Positions 43,996-54,114 of a DNA stretch of 64,000 bases are shown piece after piece. The stretch covers positions 1-64,000 of the forward strand of contig CAZNLJ010000006.1 of NCBI GenBank assembly GCA_964573725.1, written 5' to 3'. The notes beneath the pieces are model-generated. The model had not been told where the DNA came from, searched no databases, and was given only the letters and a program-made list of their open reading frames with translations. The DNA comes from UBA6168 sp964573725 (GTDB taxonomy: Bacteria; Bacteroidota; Bacteroidia; Chitinophagales; Saprospiraceae). How positions within the stretch are numbered: position 1 is the stretch's first letter; every line of letters starts with the position of its first letter. The position numbers and the translations under genes were made by a program.

Positions 43996-45384
43996 TCAGC
44001 CCCCGGCGACCGCCTGCATGAGGTAGGCGCATACGAGTCCGCCATAGGTTCCCAAGGCATATCCCAAAACCGCCAGCAGGACACCGACCGGGGCCAGGGA
44101 AGGGCTGAAGGCGGCTGCGACAATCGGGGCGGAAGCGGCTCCGCCGATGTTGGCCTGCGATCCGACCGCCACATAAAAAAAGGGGGCCCGGATCAGTTTG
44201 GCCGTGAGGAGCAGGACCAGTACATGTATCAGCATCCATACGGCACCGACGGCGAACAGCGCCAGGTGGTCGAACACCTCCCGAAGGTTCATGTGCATGC
44301 CGATGGTGGCAACCAACACATAAATGAAAAGACTGCCCCATTGGGAGGCCCCGACTCCTTCGAGTTTACGCCAGCGGGTGAAGGAAAGCGACAACCCGAG
44401 GGTCGTCGATATCACGACAATCCAAAAGAACTTATTGAGAATGGAGTCCAGGCGGGCGGCACTGAGCGCTGCCCCGTAGCGGTCGGACAGGAAGGGGACG
44501 AGCGCGTCCGCGACCCAATGGGAAAGGGCGACGCCGCCGAAGGCAAGGCCGAGGATCCGGAACAGGTCCGTCGTCGAGGGGATGCGCAGGATGGCGGCAC
44601 GGTACGCCGCAATCCGGCCGGTCAGGGTGTCGATGGCGGAACTGTCGGCGCGGAGCCGCCGGTCGATACGCGCGGCCCGGCCGGCACCGTACAGCAGGAA
44701 GGCCATCCAGATGTTGGCGACCACCACATCGATGACGACCATGGTGCCGAACAGGGTGTCGTTCACGCCGAAGATTTCCTTCATGGCGGTTTGGTTGCCG
44801 CCGCCGCCGATCCAACTGCCGGCAATGGCGGACAGCCCGCGCCACAATTCATCCGGGCTGACCTGGATGGCCGCTTCGGGCAGGACCCCCCGGACCAACA
44901 ATAGGGCGGCCGGCCCGCCCAACACCACGCCCGCCGTACCGGCCAGGAACATGACCAGGGCCTTGGGACCCAATTGCAGGATACCCTTGAAATCGATGCC
45001 GAGACACAACAGCAACAGGCTGGCCGGCAATAGGTACCGGGATGCCACCGTGTAGAGTTGGCTGTGCCGGTGGAAAGGCTCGTAGGTGTCGGCCGGGATG
45101 CCTTGTTCCCGCAGCCAGGCCAGCATATCCTTGAACCCCGCCTCCGTCGGCGGCTGGTGTCCCAGCGTCCGAAGATGGTCGAGCAGGCTCTGGTCGAACC
45201 ACTCCTGGGCAATCCATCCGAGCGGCCAATGCAGGAGGGCCGGCACGAAATAACAAAGCAGCAAAGTGGGTACCACCTGGTAGAACCGCTGGAAGGCCGG
45301 CAGGGTGGACGTATGGAAAATGGTGGCCAGGACAACGGCCAGGAGCCCGAATACGACGGCATCGTTGGTGAACAGTGGTTCCAT
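43996..45384 (-). CDS. DUF819 family membrane protein
   Basis: 462-residue integral membrane protein with about ten or more hydrophobic helices. It opens MEPLFTNDAVVFGLLAVVLA and contains ALVMFLAGTAGVVLGGPAAL, IAGSWIGGGGNQTAMKEIFG and VGSQANIGGAASAPIVAAAF, the glycine-rich paired motifs typical of DUF819, a family thought to be transporters. Its position just ahead of the 5-oxoprolinase-type gene makes uptake of a peptide or amino-acid derivative a reasonable guess, but this is inference. Confidence 0.88.
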   Translation of the reverse strand: MEPLFTNDAVVFGLLAVVLATIFHTSTLPAFQRFYQVVPTLLLCYFVPALLHWPLGWIAQEWFDQSLLDHLRTLGHQPPTEAGFKDMLAWLREQGIPADTYEPFHRHSQLYTVASRYLLPASLLLLCLGIDFKGILQLGPKALVMFLAGTAGVVLGGPAALLLVRGVLPEAAIQVSPDELWRGLSAIAGSWIGGGGNQTAMKEIFGVNDTLFGTMVVIDVVVANIWMAFLLYGAGRAARIDRRLRADSSAIDTLTGRIAAYRAAILRIPSTTDLFRILGLAFGGVALSHWVADALVPFLSDRYGAALSAARLDSILNKFFWIVVISTTLGLSLSFTRWRKLEGVGASQWGSLFIYVLVATIGMHMNLREVFDHLALFAVGAVWMLIHVLVLLLTAKLIRAPFFYVAVGSQANIGGAASAPIVAAAFSPSLAPVGVLLAVLGYALGTYGGLVCAYLMQAVAGG

Positions 45385-45672
45385 TCGCAGTGTCGATAAG
45401 TCTGTCGGGTCGGGTGGCGCCGCCCGGCGTCACCGCCCGTCCCGTCGCAGGAAGCGCTTCGCCGGTTCCCGAAAAGCTAAAGGTACCTTTTTTCGTGGAA
45501 CTGGGAAAGCCCGGCGGCGAATCCTGTCCCGCCACGTTGACCCGACGGCAAGAATACCTGGTTTCGGCCCTTGCTTATTGTCCATATTTTGTGCAGCTTC
45601 GCAGCAGCTTCCCGGATGGCCGCCGTCGTTCGGCCATCCCGGGAGCGTTTGCCGGACCAATCGCCGATACCC

Positions 45673-46152
45673 ATGCAGATGCAAGACCATGACCACTATA
45701 TGCGGGAAGCCATCCGGCTGTCCTTCGAAGGTATGCGCAGCCGACAGGGAGGTCCGTTTGGTGCGGTTGTTGTAAAGGAGGGTCGGATCATCGGCCGGGG
45801 CACCAACCAGGTGGCCCTGACCAACGACCCGACCGCCCATGCGGAGGTAGTCGCCATTCGGGAAGCCTGCCGCCACCTGGGTTCGTTCCAGTTGGACGAC
45901 TGCATCCTGTACGCTTCCTGTGAACCTTGCCCCATGTGTTTGGGGGCCATTTACTGGTCCCGGCCGAAAGCGTTCTTCTACGCCTGCACCCAGTCGGATG
46001 CGGCGGAAATCGGTTTCGACGACCAGTTCATCTACGAGGAGCTGGCCCTGCTTCCGGCGCAGCGCCGGATACCGGCCCGGCAATGCCTTCGTGCGGAAGC
46101 CCTGGTGGCTTTCGGGGAATGGCGGGAAATGGAAGATAAGTTCGTGTACTGA
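45673..46152 (+). CDS. Guanine deaminase-like nucleoside deaminase
   Basis: 159-residue zinc deaminase of the cytidine-deaminase fold. Zinc site: HAEVVAIREA (His and catalytic Glu) and ASCEPCPMCLGA (two Cys). The C-terminal CTQSDAAEIGFDDQFIYEEL closely follows the pattern of bacterial guanine deaminase GuaD (DAA-GFDD-FIY-E), not TadA, so conversion of guanine to xanthine is the best guess. The start is 45673 or 45679. It diverges from the DUF819 gene across a 288-base region that carries no clear promoter match. Confidence 0.88.
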   Translation: MQMQDHDHYMREAIRLSFEGMRSRQGGPFGAVVVKEGRIIGRGTNQVALTNDPTAHAEVVAIREACRHLGSFQLDDCILYASCEPCPMCLGAIYWSRPKAFFYACTQSDAAEIGFDDQFIYEELALLPAQRRIPARQCLRAEALVAFGEWREMEDKFVY

Positions 46153-46360
46153 ACATAGCCCGACACCGGTTTGTCATGGTGATTTCCAGCATGGGGGAAT
46201 CGGGACTTCCATACGAAAAAAAAAATTACCGTTGGCGATATCCGACGCAACCCCCGGCGTCCGAACCGAAGTACAAGACCCGTTCAATCCGTTGTCGACC
46301 GCGGCGCGAACCGCCCCGCGCAGGAAACAGGTCGGAACGGTCCTAACTGCTGATGCTCAT

Positions 46361-47383
46361 ATGAAAATAACCGTCCACCCGATTACCCTGGTCCTCCGGG
46401 AACCCTTTACCATTTCACGCAGCACTTACCACGACCGGAAGGCCCTGGTCGTCGAATTGTCGGCCGCCGGTAAGAGTGGATACGGAGAGGCCTCGGAACA
46501 TGCCTATTACCGGGTGGATCGGGACGACCTGCTGCGGCAGGCGGAGGCGCTGCGGCCGGTGATCGAGGACTATGCGTTCGACAATCCGGCCAACTTCTGG
46601 TCCTATCTGCAGCCGTTTGTCCGCCAATCCCCTTTCCTGCAATCCGCCCTGGACAATGCCGCCCATGACCTCTATGGCAAACTCAGCCGGCAGCCCAGCC
46701 ACCGCATCTGGAACCCGACCGGAAATCCGGGACCGCTCCCGGCCACCAGCTTCACCCTGGGTATGGACGACCTGGACAGGATGGTGGAGAAGGTCCGTTC
46801 GTTGCGGTTCCGTACTTTCAAGATCAAATTGGGCGGCCCCGACGACCTGAAGGTGGTGGAAACCCTGCGCAGGCATACCGATGCGGTCTTCACCGTCGAT
46901 GCGAATTGCGCCTGGACCGCGGAGGAAACCCTCCGCAAAGCGGAGGAACTGAAGAAATTGGGGGTGGCTTTCATCGAGCAGCCGATGCCCGCCGAGGAGT
47001 GGAACTGGATGCGGGAGGTCTATCGCCAGTCCCCCCTGCCACTGATAGCCGACGAGGCCTGCCGCTCGGAAGCGGATGTGGACAAATGCGCGGGTTGCTT
47101 CCACGGCATCAATATCAAACTGATGAAATGCGGCGGCCTGACCCCCGCCCTGCGGATGATCCGCCGGGCCCGTGAACTGGACCTCAAGGTCATGGCGGGT
47201 TGCATGATCGAAAGTTCGGTCGGTATCGCCGCCGTCGCCCAATTGTTGCCCCAACTCGATTTCATCGATATGGACAGTCCCCTGTTGTTGGCGGAAGACC
47301 CGGCTGTTGGCCCGACCATCGAGGCCGACGGAACGGTCCACCTCCCCACCGGGTACGGATTGGGTATCGTTTTCCCTGCCTGA
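46361..47383 (+). CDS. Dipeptide epimerase (enolase superfamily)
   Basis: 340 residues, similar to L-Ala-D/L-Glu epimerase (YcjG/YkfB type). The start at 46361 gives MKITVHPITLVLREPFTISRS, the usual capping-domain N-terminus. Active-site pattern of the muconate-lactonizing subgroup: FKIKLGG (KxK base), VDANCAW (Asp), FIEQPMP (Glu), IADEAC (Asp) as metal ligands, and INIKLMKCGGLT (second Lys). The dipeptide specificity cannot be fixed by eye. With murQ in the same window it fits salvage of murein fragments. Confidence 0.9.
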   Translation: MKITVHPITLVLREPFTISRSTYHDRKALVVELSAAGKSGYGEASEHAYYRVDRDDLLRQAEALRPVIEDYAFDNPANFWSYLQPFVRQSPFLQSALDNAAHDLYGKLSRQPSHRIWNPTGNPGPLPATSFTLGMDDLDRMVEKVRSLRFRTFKIKLGGPDDLKVVETLRRHTDAVFTVDANCAWTAEETLRKAEELKKLGVAFIEQPMPAEEWNWMREVYRQSPLPLIADEACRSEADVDKCAGCFHGINIKLMKCGGLTPALRMIRRARELDLKVMAGCMIESSVGIAAVAQLLPQLDFIDMDSPLLLAEDPAVGPTIEADGTVHLPTGYGLGIVFPA

Positions 47384-48188
47384 CGCATCCGGATTCTCCT
47401 TTCCGACCCGGGCCGGATTCCCCTTGTTTGTCCGGTTCCGGATTCCGGCGCATACCGTCGCACCACCTTTGACTGCAAGGCCGGGCCATGCCTTCCGGCC
47501 TTCCCGTTGGTTTCTTCCCGCGCGACCTTTCCTGTTCCCTCGCTACGCCTGCCGACGGATGGGTAGCTTCCCCCTATTTCGGTTGTCTACCGACGCTGCG
47601 GTTTGTCTTATGTTTAAAAGATTGAAAAACAAAGGCATACAAAAAAGTCGATCTATTCCCATCTGTTTGTATACCATTTTGTAGACCTGGCTTCCGAGGC
47701 TTGACGCCAGGATTGAAGCTATTTTTGTCAAATACTGAATCCGTAAGACCGGTCGATTCCCGCAGGTTGCGGACGCGCCCGGCCGAGGACTTCAGGCAAG
47801 GGCATACGATATGGCCTCACCCCGAACCATAAACCACAAATTGCATCGATACGGTATTTTTGGAACCAGGGTTCCGTTGCAGACCATGCTGCCGCAAGGT
47901 GGAAAACCAATCGGTTTGCAACGTCCTTGAGAGAACCTGGAGCACCTGTCCGGAGCTGGCCGAAAGCTTGCCTCCGGACGGGCTTCCTTTTTTTTGCCGC
48001 CCTGGTCCGACCGGATCGGCCGATTGTGCCCCCCAAGCCATACATTTGTCCGGTAAGCTTGACAGGATGGCGGCGGATCCTGCTAAGACCATCCGTCGGA
48101 GGAGTCCGGGGTATCGGTCACTCCAGTCGGAAAAGGAAGCGCTTCGCACCGACCTGTCCACTTCCTGTGCGCAGAAACTACGCTGATC
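47384..48188. other. Long intergenic region with AT-rich segment
   Basis: 805 bases without a supported gene. 47595-47740 is markedly AT-rich. TATTTTTG at 47720-47727 (plus) is an exact Bacteroidota -7 box; the nearest TTG (47701-47703) is only 16 bases upstream of it. If used, it would give a leader of about 455 bases before the regulator at 48189, or a separate small RNA. Confidence 0.45.
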
Positions 48189-51143
48189 ATGCCAGTTTTC
48201 AATCCGTTCCTGTTCCTGTCGGCGGTGCTGTGCCTGGTATCCGGCAGGATGCTTTCGCAGGACCTGCCGCTGGAGGAGTTGATCGGGGTCGACCAGGGGC
48301 TGTCGCAAGGTTTCGTCACCGCCATCGTACAGGATGACGGCGGCCTGGTATGGCTGGGAACCTTGAACGGCCTGAACAAGTACGACGGGAACCGGTTCGA
48401 ATATTTCCGTCGGCAATCGCTTGACGGAAGCGATCCTTTTCCGCTTAACAACAACCAGGTCACCGCCATCCATGATATGGGGGACTACCTGATGCTGGGA
48501 TACGCCCGGGGAGGCGGATGGAGTTTTTTTCATAAGCGGACACGCCGGAACCATCCCTTGCCGGAAATAGCCGTACCCGGGGCTCCGATCCTTCCGTTGG
48601 CGGAATACAAGCTGACGACCCATACCATCGATCGGGATGCCTACGGCCAATTTTGGATATCCCTATCTGCAGGGGACTTCGACTTCTACGTGGTCCGGCT
48701 GCAGGTTCCGGAAGGATTCCCGGACCGCCGGGACCCGAACGGCCGCAACTCGGGATGGGTATTGGACTGGTGGCGGTTCAACGCCGTTCATGCGGTCGTG
48801 GACTTGTCCATGGACCGGCGCCATGTGGCCGTATTGCTCGACGACGAAGTCGTCGGAATGCCGGTCCAGGGGCAATTGTCCTGGCATACCTGTTGGAAAT
48901 TGTCCCCCTCCGAGCTCCCGCTGGTGCGTTGTGCCTCGGCATCCCTGGACTTCTTCCTGGATGCGAAGGGCCGGCTGCTGCCTTTCGGGGACGCGGCGAC
49001 CGGCCGGGCACCGGACTGGAAGGCATGGCTGCCGGAAAACACCCTGGTCATCCAGCGTCAGGAAAAGGAACTGGCAGCCGTCCGGATGTCCCGGCCCGGC
49101 CAGGCGGAGGATTTCCAAAAACCGATCTGGGCCCGGGCGGACCGCGGCAGGATGCTGGTTTATCTGTTCGATCGCATGGGCAACCTGTGGTTGAGCCACG
49201 GGGCCAACGGGGTGTTGTTGCTCAACCACCGGATTGGGATTTTCAAGACTTTCTTTGCCCAACAGTCCGTCAGCCGGCCCATCATCGCTACACCGTCCGG
49301 CAATATCTGCTGGCTGGAAAAGGGCGGGCTGCAGGTGCTCGACCATCGGGACTCCCTGCTGGTGGATGCACTCCGCACCGCCGTGAAGTCCCGGAACTCG
49401 CCGTACTTCCGCTGGCTGGACCGGGGGCCGGACGGGGATTACTGGGTCGCGAAAGGCATGGACAGCACCCACACCGAACTGGTGCGGATCGAACCGACCG
49501 GTCGGGTTGCCCGGACGTACGTCCTGCCGGTCCCTTACCGGCTCATTTTCAGTTTCGGTGTCGACAAGGCCGGCAACCTTTTCTTTCCCTCGGAAGGACG
49601 CCTGATCCATTTCGAATCGGCGACGGGTTGTTGGGAATCGGTGGCGACGGATATGCTGGCCGATGATGCGACCATCAATGCCGTCGAATTCACCGGCGAC
49701 GGTTCCGTATGGCTGGGCATGGAAAACGGCCTGGGCCGGTATCTTCCCGGCAGCGGGGTCATCCGGCCTTTCCCGGGTGCGGAGGATTCCGGGAAGCACG
49801 GCGGACTCAAGGGTCGGATCATCACCGACCTGATGGCGGACCCCTTGGATGACCGAGTCTTGTGGATCGGAACCCGCGGCAGCGGGTTGTTCCGCCTGGA
49901 TGTACGCACCGGTGAGGTTTCGACGGCCATGGCCGGCATCTTGCCGGACGGCATCGTCTATTGCCTCTTGCCGGGGTCGGCGGGCAAGTTGTGGTTGAGC
50001 ACCAACACCGGTTTGTACGAATATGATCCCGCCCGTGGGAATTACCGGAATTTCCGCAAGCAGGACGGGTTGCAGGCCACGGAGTTCAACACCTGGGCCA
50101 GTGGGGTCCGATACGTCCGACAAGGAACCGGCACCGTCCGGGAATTGATGTTCGGCGGCGTGGACGGGCTGACCTGCTTCAATCCCGAGGACTTGCAACA
50201 GGATGATGCGGATTTCGGCGTCAACGTGACCTGGCTCCAGGTGAACGAGTCGCCGGTCACGGTCGGTGACCGCACGGGGCTGCTGGCTGCGGCGGTCGAA
50301 TACGGCCCTTCGATCACCTTGCCCTTCGGACAGAACAACGTCCGGTTGGAGTATGCGCTGAGCGACTACTCCAACCCGGCCACCCATGTGTATGAGTGCT
50401 ACCTCGAAGGGCTGGAGGACCCCTGGTCGCATCGGACCAACGAGACGACTGCGGCTTACTTTCACCTGCCCCCCGGAAAATACGTCTTTCATGTCCGCGG
50501 CCGGAACCAGGACGACCTGCCGAGCAGGAATACCGCATCCCTCGCCATCACCGTGCTGCCACCCTGGTACCGTACCCTGGTGGCCTATCTCAGCTACCTG
50601 TTGGTATTGGGCGGAATGGTGACTTATTACCTGCGGTTGCAAGGGAAACGCCGGCAGGCGGAAAAGGCCTTGGTCCTGCATCGGCATAGGTTGGAAACCC
50701 AGGAAAGGGAGATGTCGCACCAACAGCAACTGCACCAACTGGAACTCGACGCGTTCCGGAAAAGGCTGCTGGACCGGTCTGAACTGGCGGATTCCCTGCA
50801 GGAGACCTTGTCCGCCAATACCACCGGAGAAGAAACGGCCGAGATCAAGGCATTGCGGCGCAAGCTGTACGACGCCACCATCCTGACACCGGCCGACTGG
50901 GAGCAGTTTCAGCAACTGTTCGAGAAAGTGTATCCCGGCTTGATATCCTCCATCCTGGAACGGTGTCCGTTGCTGACGCCGGCGGAATTCCGGTTCCTGC
51001 TCGTGTCCAAACTGCAGTTCAACAGCGAGAAGATGGCCACGGTACTGGGGGTTTCCGCCACCACCATCAAACAGACCCGCTACCGACTGCGCAAGAAACT
51101 GTCGCAACTGTCCGTCGACCTCGATGACTTGCTCGGGGGATAG
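48189..51143 (+). CDS. Membrane-anchored propeller regulator with C-terminal HTH
   Basis: 984 residues. Signal peptide (FNPFLFLSAVLCLVSG), a large periplasmic region of two-component propeller repeats (about 28-690; GLVWLGTLNGLNKYDGNRFE is a typical repeat), a Y_Y_Y domain (about 710-790), one membrane helix (about 797-817, LVAYLSYLLVLGGMVTYYLRL), a cytoplasmic coiled coil (about 825-880) and a helix-turn-helix near 930-970 (TPAEFRFLLVSKLQ, MATVLGVSATTIKQTRYRLRKKL) like LuxR/sigma region 4. There is no kinase or receiver, so it resembles a one-component membrane transcription regulator. The signal and target genes are unknown; no SusC/D pair is nearby. Confidence 0.88.
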   Translation: MPVFNPFLFLSAVLCLVSGRMLSQDLPLEELIGVDQGLSQGFVTAIVQDDGGLVWLGTLNGLNKYDGNRFEYFRRQSLDGSDPFPLNNNQVTAIHDMGDYLMLGYARGGGWSFFHKRTRRNHPLPEIAVPGAPILPLAEYKLTTHTIDRDAYGQFWISLSAGDFDFYVVRLQVPEGFPDRRDPNGRNSGWVLDWWRFNAVHAVVDLSMDRRHVAVLLDDEVVGMPVQGQLSWHTCWKLSPSELPLVRCASASLDFFLDAKGRLLPFGDAATGRAPDWKAWLPENTLVIQRQEKELAAVRMSRPGQAEDFQKPIWARADRGRMLVYLFDRMGNLWLSHGANGVLLLNHRIGIFKTFFAQQSVSRPIIATPSGNICWLEKGGLQVLDHRDSLLVDALRTAVKSRNSPYFRWLDRGPDGDYWVAKGMDSTHTELVRIEPTGRVARTYVLPVPYRLIFSFGVDKAGNLFFPSEGRLIHFESATGCWESVATDMLADDATINAVEFTGDGSVWLGMENGLGRYLPGSGVIRPFPGAEDSGKHGGLKGRIITDLMADPLDDRVLWIGTRGSGLFRLDVRTGEVSTAMAGILPDGIVYCLLPGSAGKLWLSTNTGLYEYDPARGNYRNFRKQDGLQATEFNTWASGVRYVRQGTGTVRELMFGGVDGLTCFNPEDLQQDDADFGVNVTWLQVNESPVTVGDRTGLLAAAVEYGPSITLPFGQNNVRLEYALSDYSNPATHVYECYLEGLEDPWSHRTNETTAAYFHLPPGKYVFHVRGRNQDDLPSRNTASLAITVLPPWYRTLVAYLSYLLVLGGMVTYYLRLQGKRRQAEKALVLHRHRLETQEREMSHQQQLHQLELDAFRKRLLDRSELADSLQETLSANTTGEETAEIKALRRKLYDATILTPADWEQFQQLFEKVYPGLISSILERCPLLTPAEFRFLLVSKLQFNSEKMATVLGVSATTIKQTRYRLRKKLSQLSVDLDDLLGG

Positions 51144-51186
51144 CGGCCCCCCTTCCCCGGGTGGCGATCCGCGCGGGACGCGCGGG

Positions 51187-53766
51187 CTACGCCGCAGGCC
51201 GGGCGGCATGCCGCGCCCGGTACCGACGGACGATTTTTTCGAGCTCGACGGCATGGAACACCACGCTGGAAGCCAGCAGGCAGCCCAGCAATTCGACGAG
51301 CGTCAGGGGCTGGACATGAAAGAGCACCTGGAGCGTCGGGGTGTACAGGATGGCCATCTGCAACAGGAACGTCAGCAGCACCGCGCCCAACAAAGGGATA
51401 TTGCTGAGCAGACCCTGGCGGAAAAGCAGGTAGTATTCGCTCCGGATGGCCAGCACATGCCCCATCTGGCTCAGGCAGAGGATGGTGAATACATAGGTCT
51501 GCCATTTTCCATCGGCTTGGTGGATGGCCCAGGCCTGGGCGGAGAGACAGATGCCGCCCATCAGCAGGCCGACCCACATGATGTGCCAACCTAAGCCGTG
51601 TGCGAAAATGCTTTCCCCCGGTTTGCGGGGCGGGATCCGCATGGTATTCCGCTCAGCCGGCTCCTTGGTCAGGGCCAGGCCCGGCAGCCCGTCCGTCACG
51701 AGGTTGATCCAAAGGATATGGATGGGCAGCAAGGGAATCGGCAGCCCGGCCAATGGCGCCAGCAGGATGGTCCAGATCTCCCCGCTGTTGCTGGTCATGG
51801 TATAGCGGATGAATTTCCGGATATTGCTGAATATCCGTCGCCCCTCGCGGACGGCCTTGACGATGGTCGCGAAATTGTCGTCGAGCAATATCATGTGCGC
51901 CGATTCCTTGGACACATCCGTTCCGGTGATGCCCATCGCGATGCCGATGTTCGCCCGTCGCAAGGCGGGCGCGTCGTTGACGCCATCCCCTGTCATGGCT
52001 ACAAATTGCCCCTTTTCCTGCAGGGCTTGCACAATCCGCAATTTCTGTGCAGGCGAGACCCTGGCATAGACCTTTACCTCCGAAACACGCGACTTCAGTT
52101 CCGCTTCCGACAGCAATTCCAGTTGCCGGCCGGTCAGCACTTCGTCCGCCGCCGTTCGGAGAATACCGATCTCCTTCGCAATCGCCGCCGCCGTAGCCGG
52201 ATGGTCACCGGTAATCATGACGGGAACGATTCCCGCCTTCCGGCAGTTTTCGATGGCACCCACCGCTTCCGCCCGCGGCGGGTCCATCAATCCGGCCAAG
52301 CCGCAGCAGGTCAGGTCCTTTTCCAGTTCCTCCGGATCGGGAGCGTCCGGCAGGGATGCCAAGGTCCGGGTGGCATAGGCGATGGTCCGCAATCCGCTCC
52401 GCCCCATGTCCGCCGCCGCCGCTTCCAGCTCGGATAGCCCTTCGGTCCGGCAGACCTGCAGCACCGATTCCGGCGCCCCTTTGGTCACCACCAGGTAACC
52501 GCCCTCCGGTCGTATATGGACGGTGGTCATCATCTTCCGGACCGCATCGAAAGGACATTCCGCCACCCGGCGGTAGGGGGCAAGGGTCTCCGGGTCGAGG
52601 TGTTGCCAGGCATAGGTCGCCAGTGCCGTTTCCGTGGATTCGCCCACCGGGCCGCCTTCCGCATCCATCGTGACGTCGTGGTTCAGGCCCATGGCCCGCA
52701 GCAGCTGTTCGCGCGGGGCCTCCCGGTCGACGGAAGGGAGCCGGATGGTGGTGACGGACATCCTGTTCTCCGTCAGCGTGCCGGTCTTGTCGGTACAGAT
52801 GTAGGTGACCGACCCGAGGGTTTCCACCGCCGGCAGTTTCCGGATCAGGGCCTGCTGCCGGACCATGCTCCGGGCACCCAGCGCCAGGGCGATGATCACC
52901 ACCGCCGGCAAGGCTTCCGGTATCGCCGCCACCGCGACGGAAACGGCTGTCAGCAACATGCGGAGGGGCGGTTCCCCCTGCAGCCATCCGGCTACGAACA
53001 ACACCACACAAATCGCCAGGACCGCGACGGACAGCTTCCTGCCGAAATCCGCCAGCCGGGCCTGCAACGGTGTCCTTGGCTCCGCGGCCTGCAGCAATCC
53101 GGCAATCCGGCCGATTTCCGTCTCCAGACCGGTGGCGACCACCACCCCCCGTCCCCGGCCGTAACTGACGACCGTACCCCGGTAGGCCATGTTGAGGCGG
53201 TCGCCCAGGGAAGCGCGTTCTTCCGGCTCTACCTCGGTCGATTTCAATACCGCCGCCGATTCTCCCGTCAGCGAAGCCTCCTCCAAGCGAAGGGCATGGG
53301 TTTCCAGGAGCCGCAGGTCCGCCGGCACGATGTCGCCGGCCGCCAACTCGACGATGTCACCCGGAACCAGGGAAGCGGCGGAAACCGTTCCCCAGCGCCC
53401 TTGCCGGCATACCTTGGCATTCGTCTCCGTCATGTTCCGAAGGGCCTCCATCGCCGTTTCCGCCCGGTATTCCTGCACAAATCCCACCAGGGCGTTCAGC
53501 CAGACGATGACCAGGATGATGATCGTGTCGCCGAGGTCCCCGACGAAACCGGCCAACAGGGCCGCACCCAGCATGATCAGGATCATGACGTCGCCGAACT
53601 GGTGGAGCAACAATCGCCAGGCCGGCGTCCGCGCTTGCCTGGGCAACTCGTTCGGGCCGTATCGTGCCGCCCGGTCCGTCACCTCCTCCTCGGTCAGGCC
53701 TTCCGGCCGGGAGCCGGTCCGGTGGAGGGTTTCCGCTTCGGTTAATTGGTACCAATTCATTATCAA
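51187..53766 (-). CDS. P-type ATPase, type IIA (Ca2+-type)
   Basis: 859-residue cation pump. Domains in order: N-terminal cation ATPase domain, TM1-2, actuator with SLTGES, TM3-4 with IPEAL (the calcium-site proline/glutamate motif), phosphorylation site CTDKTGTLTENRM (Asp near residue 325), nucleotide domain, hinge TGDGVNDAPALRRANIGIAMG, and six C-terminal helices. The VAAIPEAL motif and a SERCA/PMCA-like C-terminus favour Ca2+ export over Na+ or Mg2+. The start is 53766 or 53760 (MNWYQLTEAE). It converges with the propeller regulator, 43 bases apart. Confidence 0.92.
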   Translation of the reverse strand: MIMNWYQLTEAETLHRTGSRPEGLTEEEVTDRAARYGPNELPRQARTPAWRLLLHQFGDVMILIMLGAALLAGFVGDLGDTIIILVIVWLNALVGFVQEYRAETAMEALRNMTETNAKVCRQGRWGTVSAASLVPGDIVELAAGDIVPADLRLLETHALRLEEASLTGESAAVLKSTEVEPEERASLGDRLNMAYRGTVVSYGRGRGVVVATGLETEIGRIAGLLQAAEPRTPLQARLADFGRKLSVAVLAICVVLFVAGWLQGEPPLRMLLTAVSVAVAAIPEALPAVVIIALALGARSMVRQQALIRKLPAVETLGSVTYICTDKTGTLTENRMSVTTIRLPSVDREAPREQLLRAMGLNHDVTMDAEGGPVGESTETALATYAWQHLDPETLAPYRRVAECPFDAVRKMMTTVHIRPEGGYLVVTKGAPESVLQVCRTEGLSELEAAAADMGRSGLRTIAYATRTLASLPDAPDPEELEKDLTCCGLAGLMDPPRAEAVGAIENCRKAGIVPVMITGDHPATAAAIAKEIGILRTAADEVLTGRQLELLSEAELKSRVSEVKVYARVSPAQKLRIVQALQEKGQFVAMTGDGVNDAPALRRANIGIAMGITGTDVSKESAHMILLDDNFATIVKAVREGRRIFSNIRKFIRYTMTSNSGEIWTILLAPLAGLPIPLLPIHILWINLVTDGLPGLALTKEPAERNTMRIPPRKPGESIFAHGLGWHIMWVGLLMGGICLSAQAWAIHQADGKWQTYVFTILCLSQMGHVLAIRSEYYLLFRQGLLSNIPLLGAVLLTFLLQMAILYTPTLQVLFHVQPLTLVELLGCLLASSVVFHAVELEKIVRRYRARHAARPAA

Positions 53767-54114
53767 CAGGTTTAGGGTTGTCGACGGCTCAGGGGACAGG
53801 GACTGTCTTATCGTTTCCGGTCGGATGTCCCTGCCGCGTAGGTCCCGGAACCGCTGTCATTTTCCCGGGCCTTCCATCGCCGTCGTTCCGGTTCAAAAAA
53901 TTGGGAATAGCCCGGACATTTCGCCGTTTTTCCCATCCGTGTCGCGGACCCGCCGCGGCAGGATGAAGCAGGCTGCCGGGCGGTCAGGCGGCGGATGATC
54001 CGGCTGTCGCACCGCTGCCGGTCCTTGGGGTCGACGCCCTGCTTCGGAAGCGGGCAGGGGGGATGGTCCGGGCATTGTCCGGACCGTCGGGCCGGCCAGC
54101 CGTTTCGGCCGGCA
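53767..54114. other. Intergenic region, no gene seen
   Basis: 348 bases between the ATPase start and the 3' end of the GH127 relic. No ORF or promoter match is convincing. Confidence 0.45.

Noticed and set aside
51171..51187. Small GC hairpin between the propeller regulator and the ATPase as terminator
   Set aside because: CCGCGC/GCGCGG stem lacks a T run on either side, so termination is not supported.
53744..53757. Perfect 14-bp palindrome AATTGGTACCAATT
   Set aside because: It lies within the first codons (Asn-Trp-Tyr-Gln-Leu) of the P-type ATPase and is probably chance, though an operator cannot be excluded.
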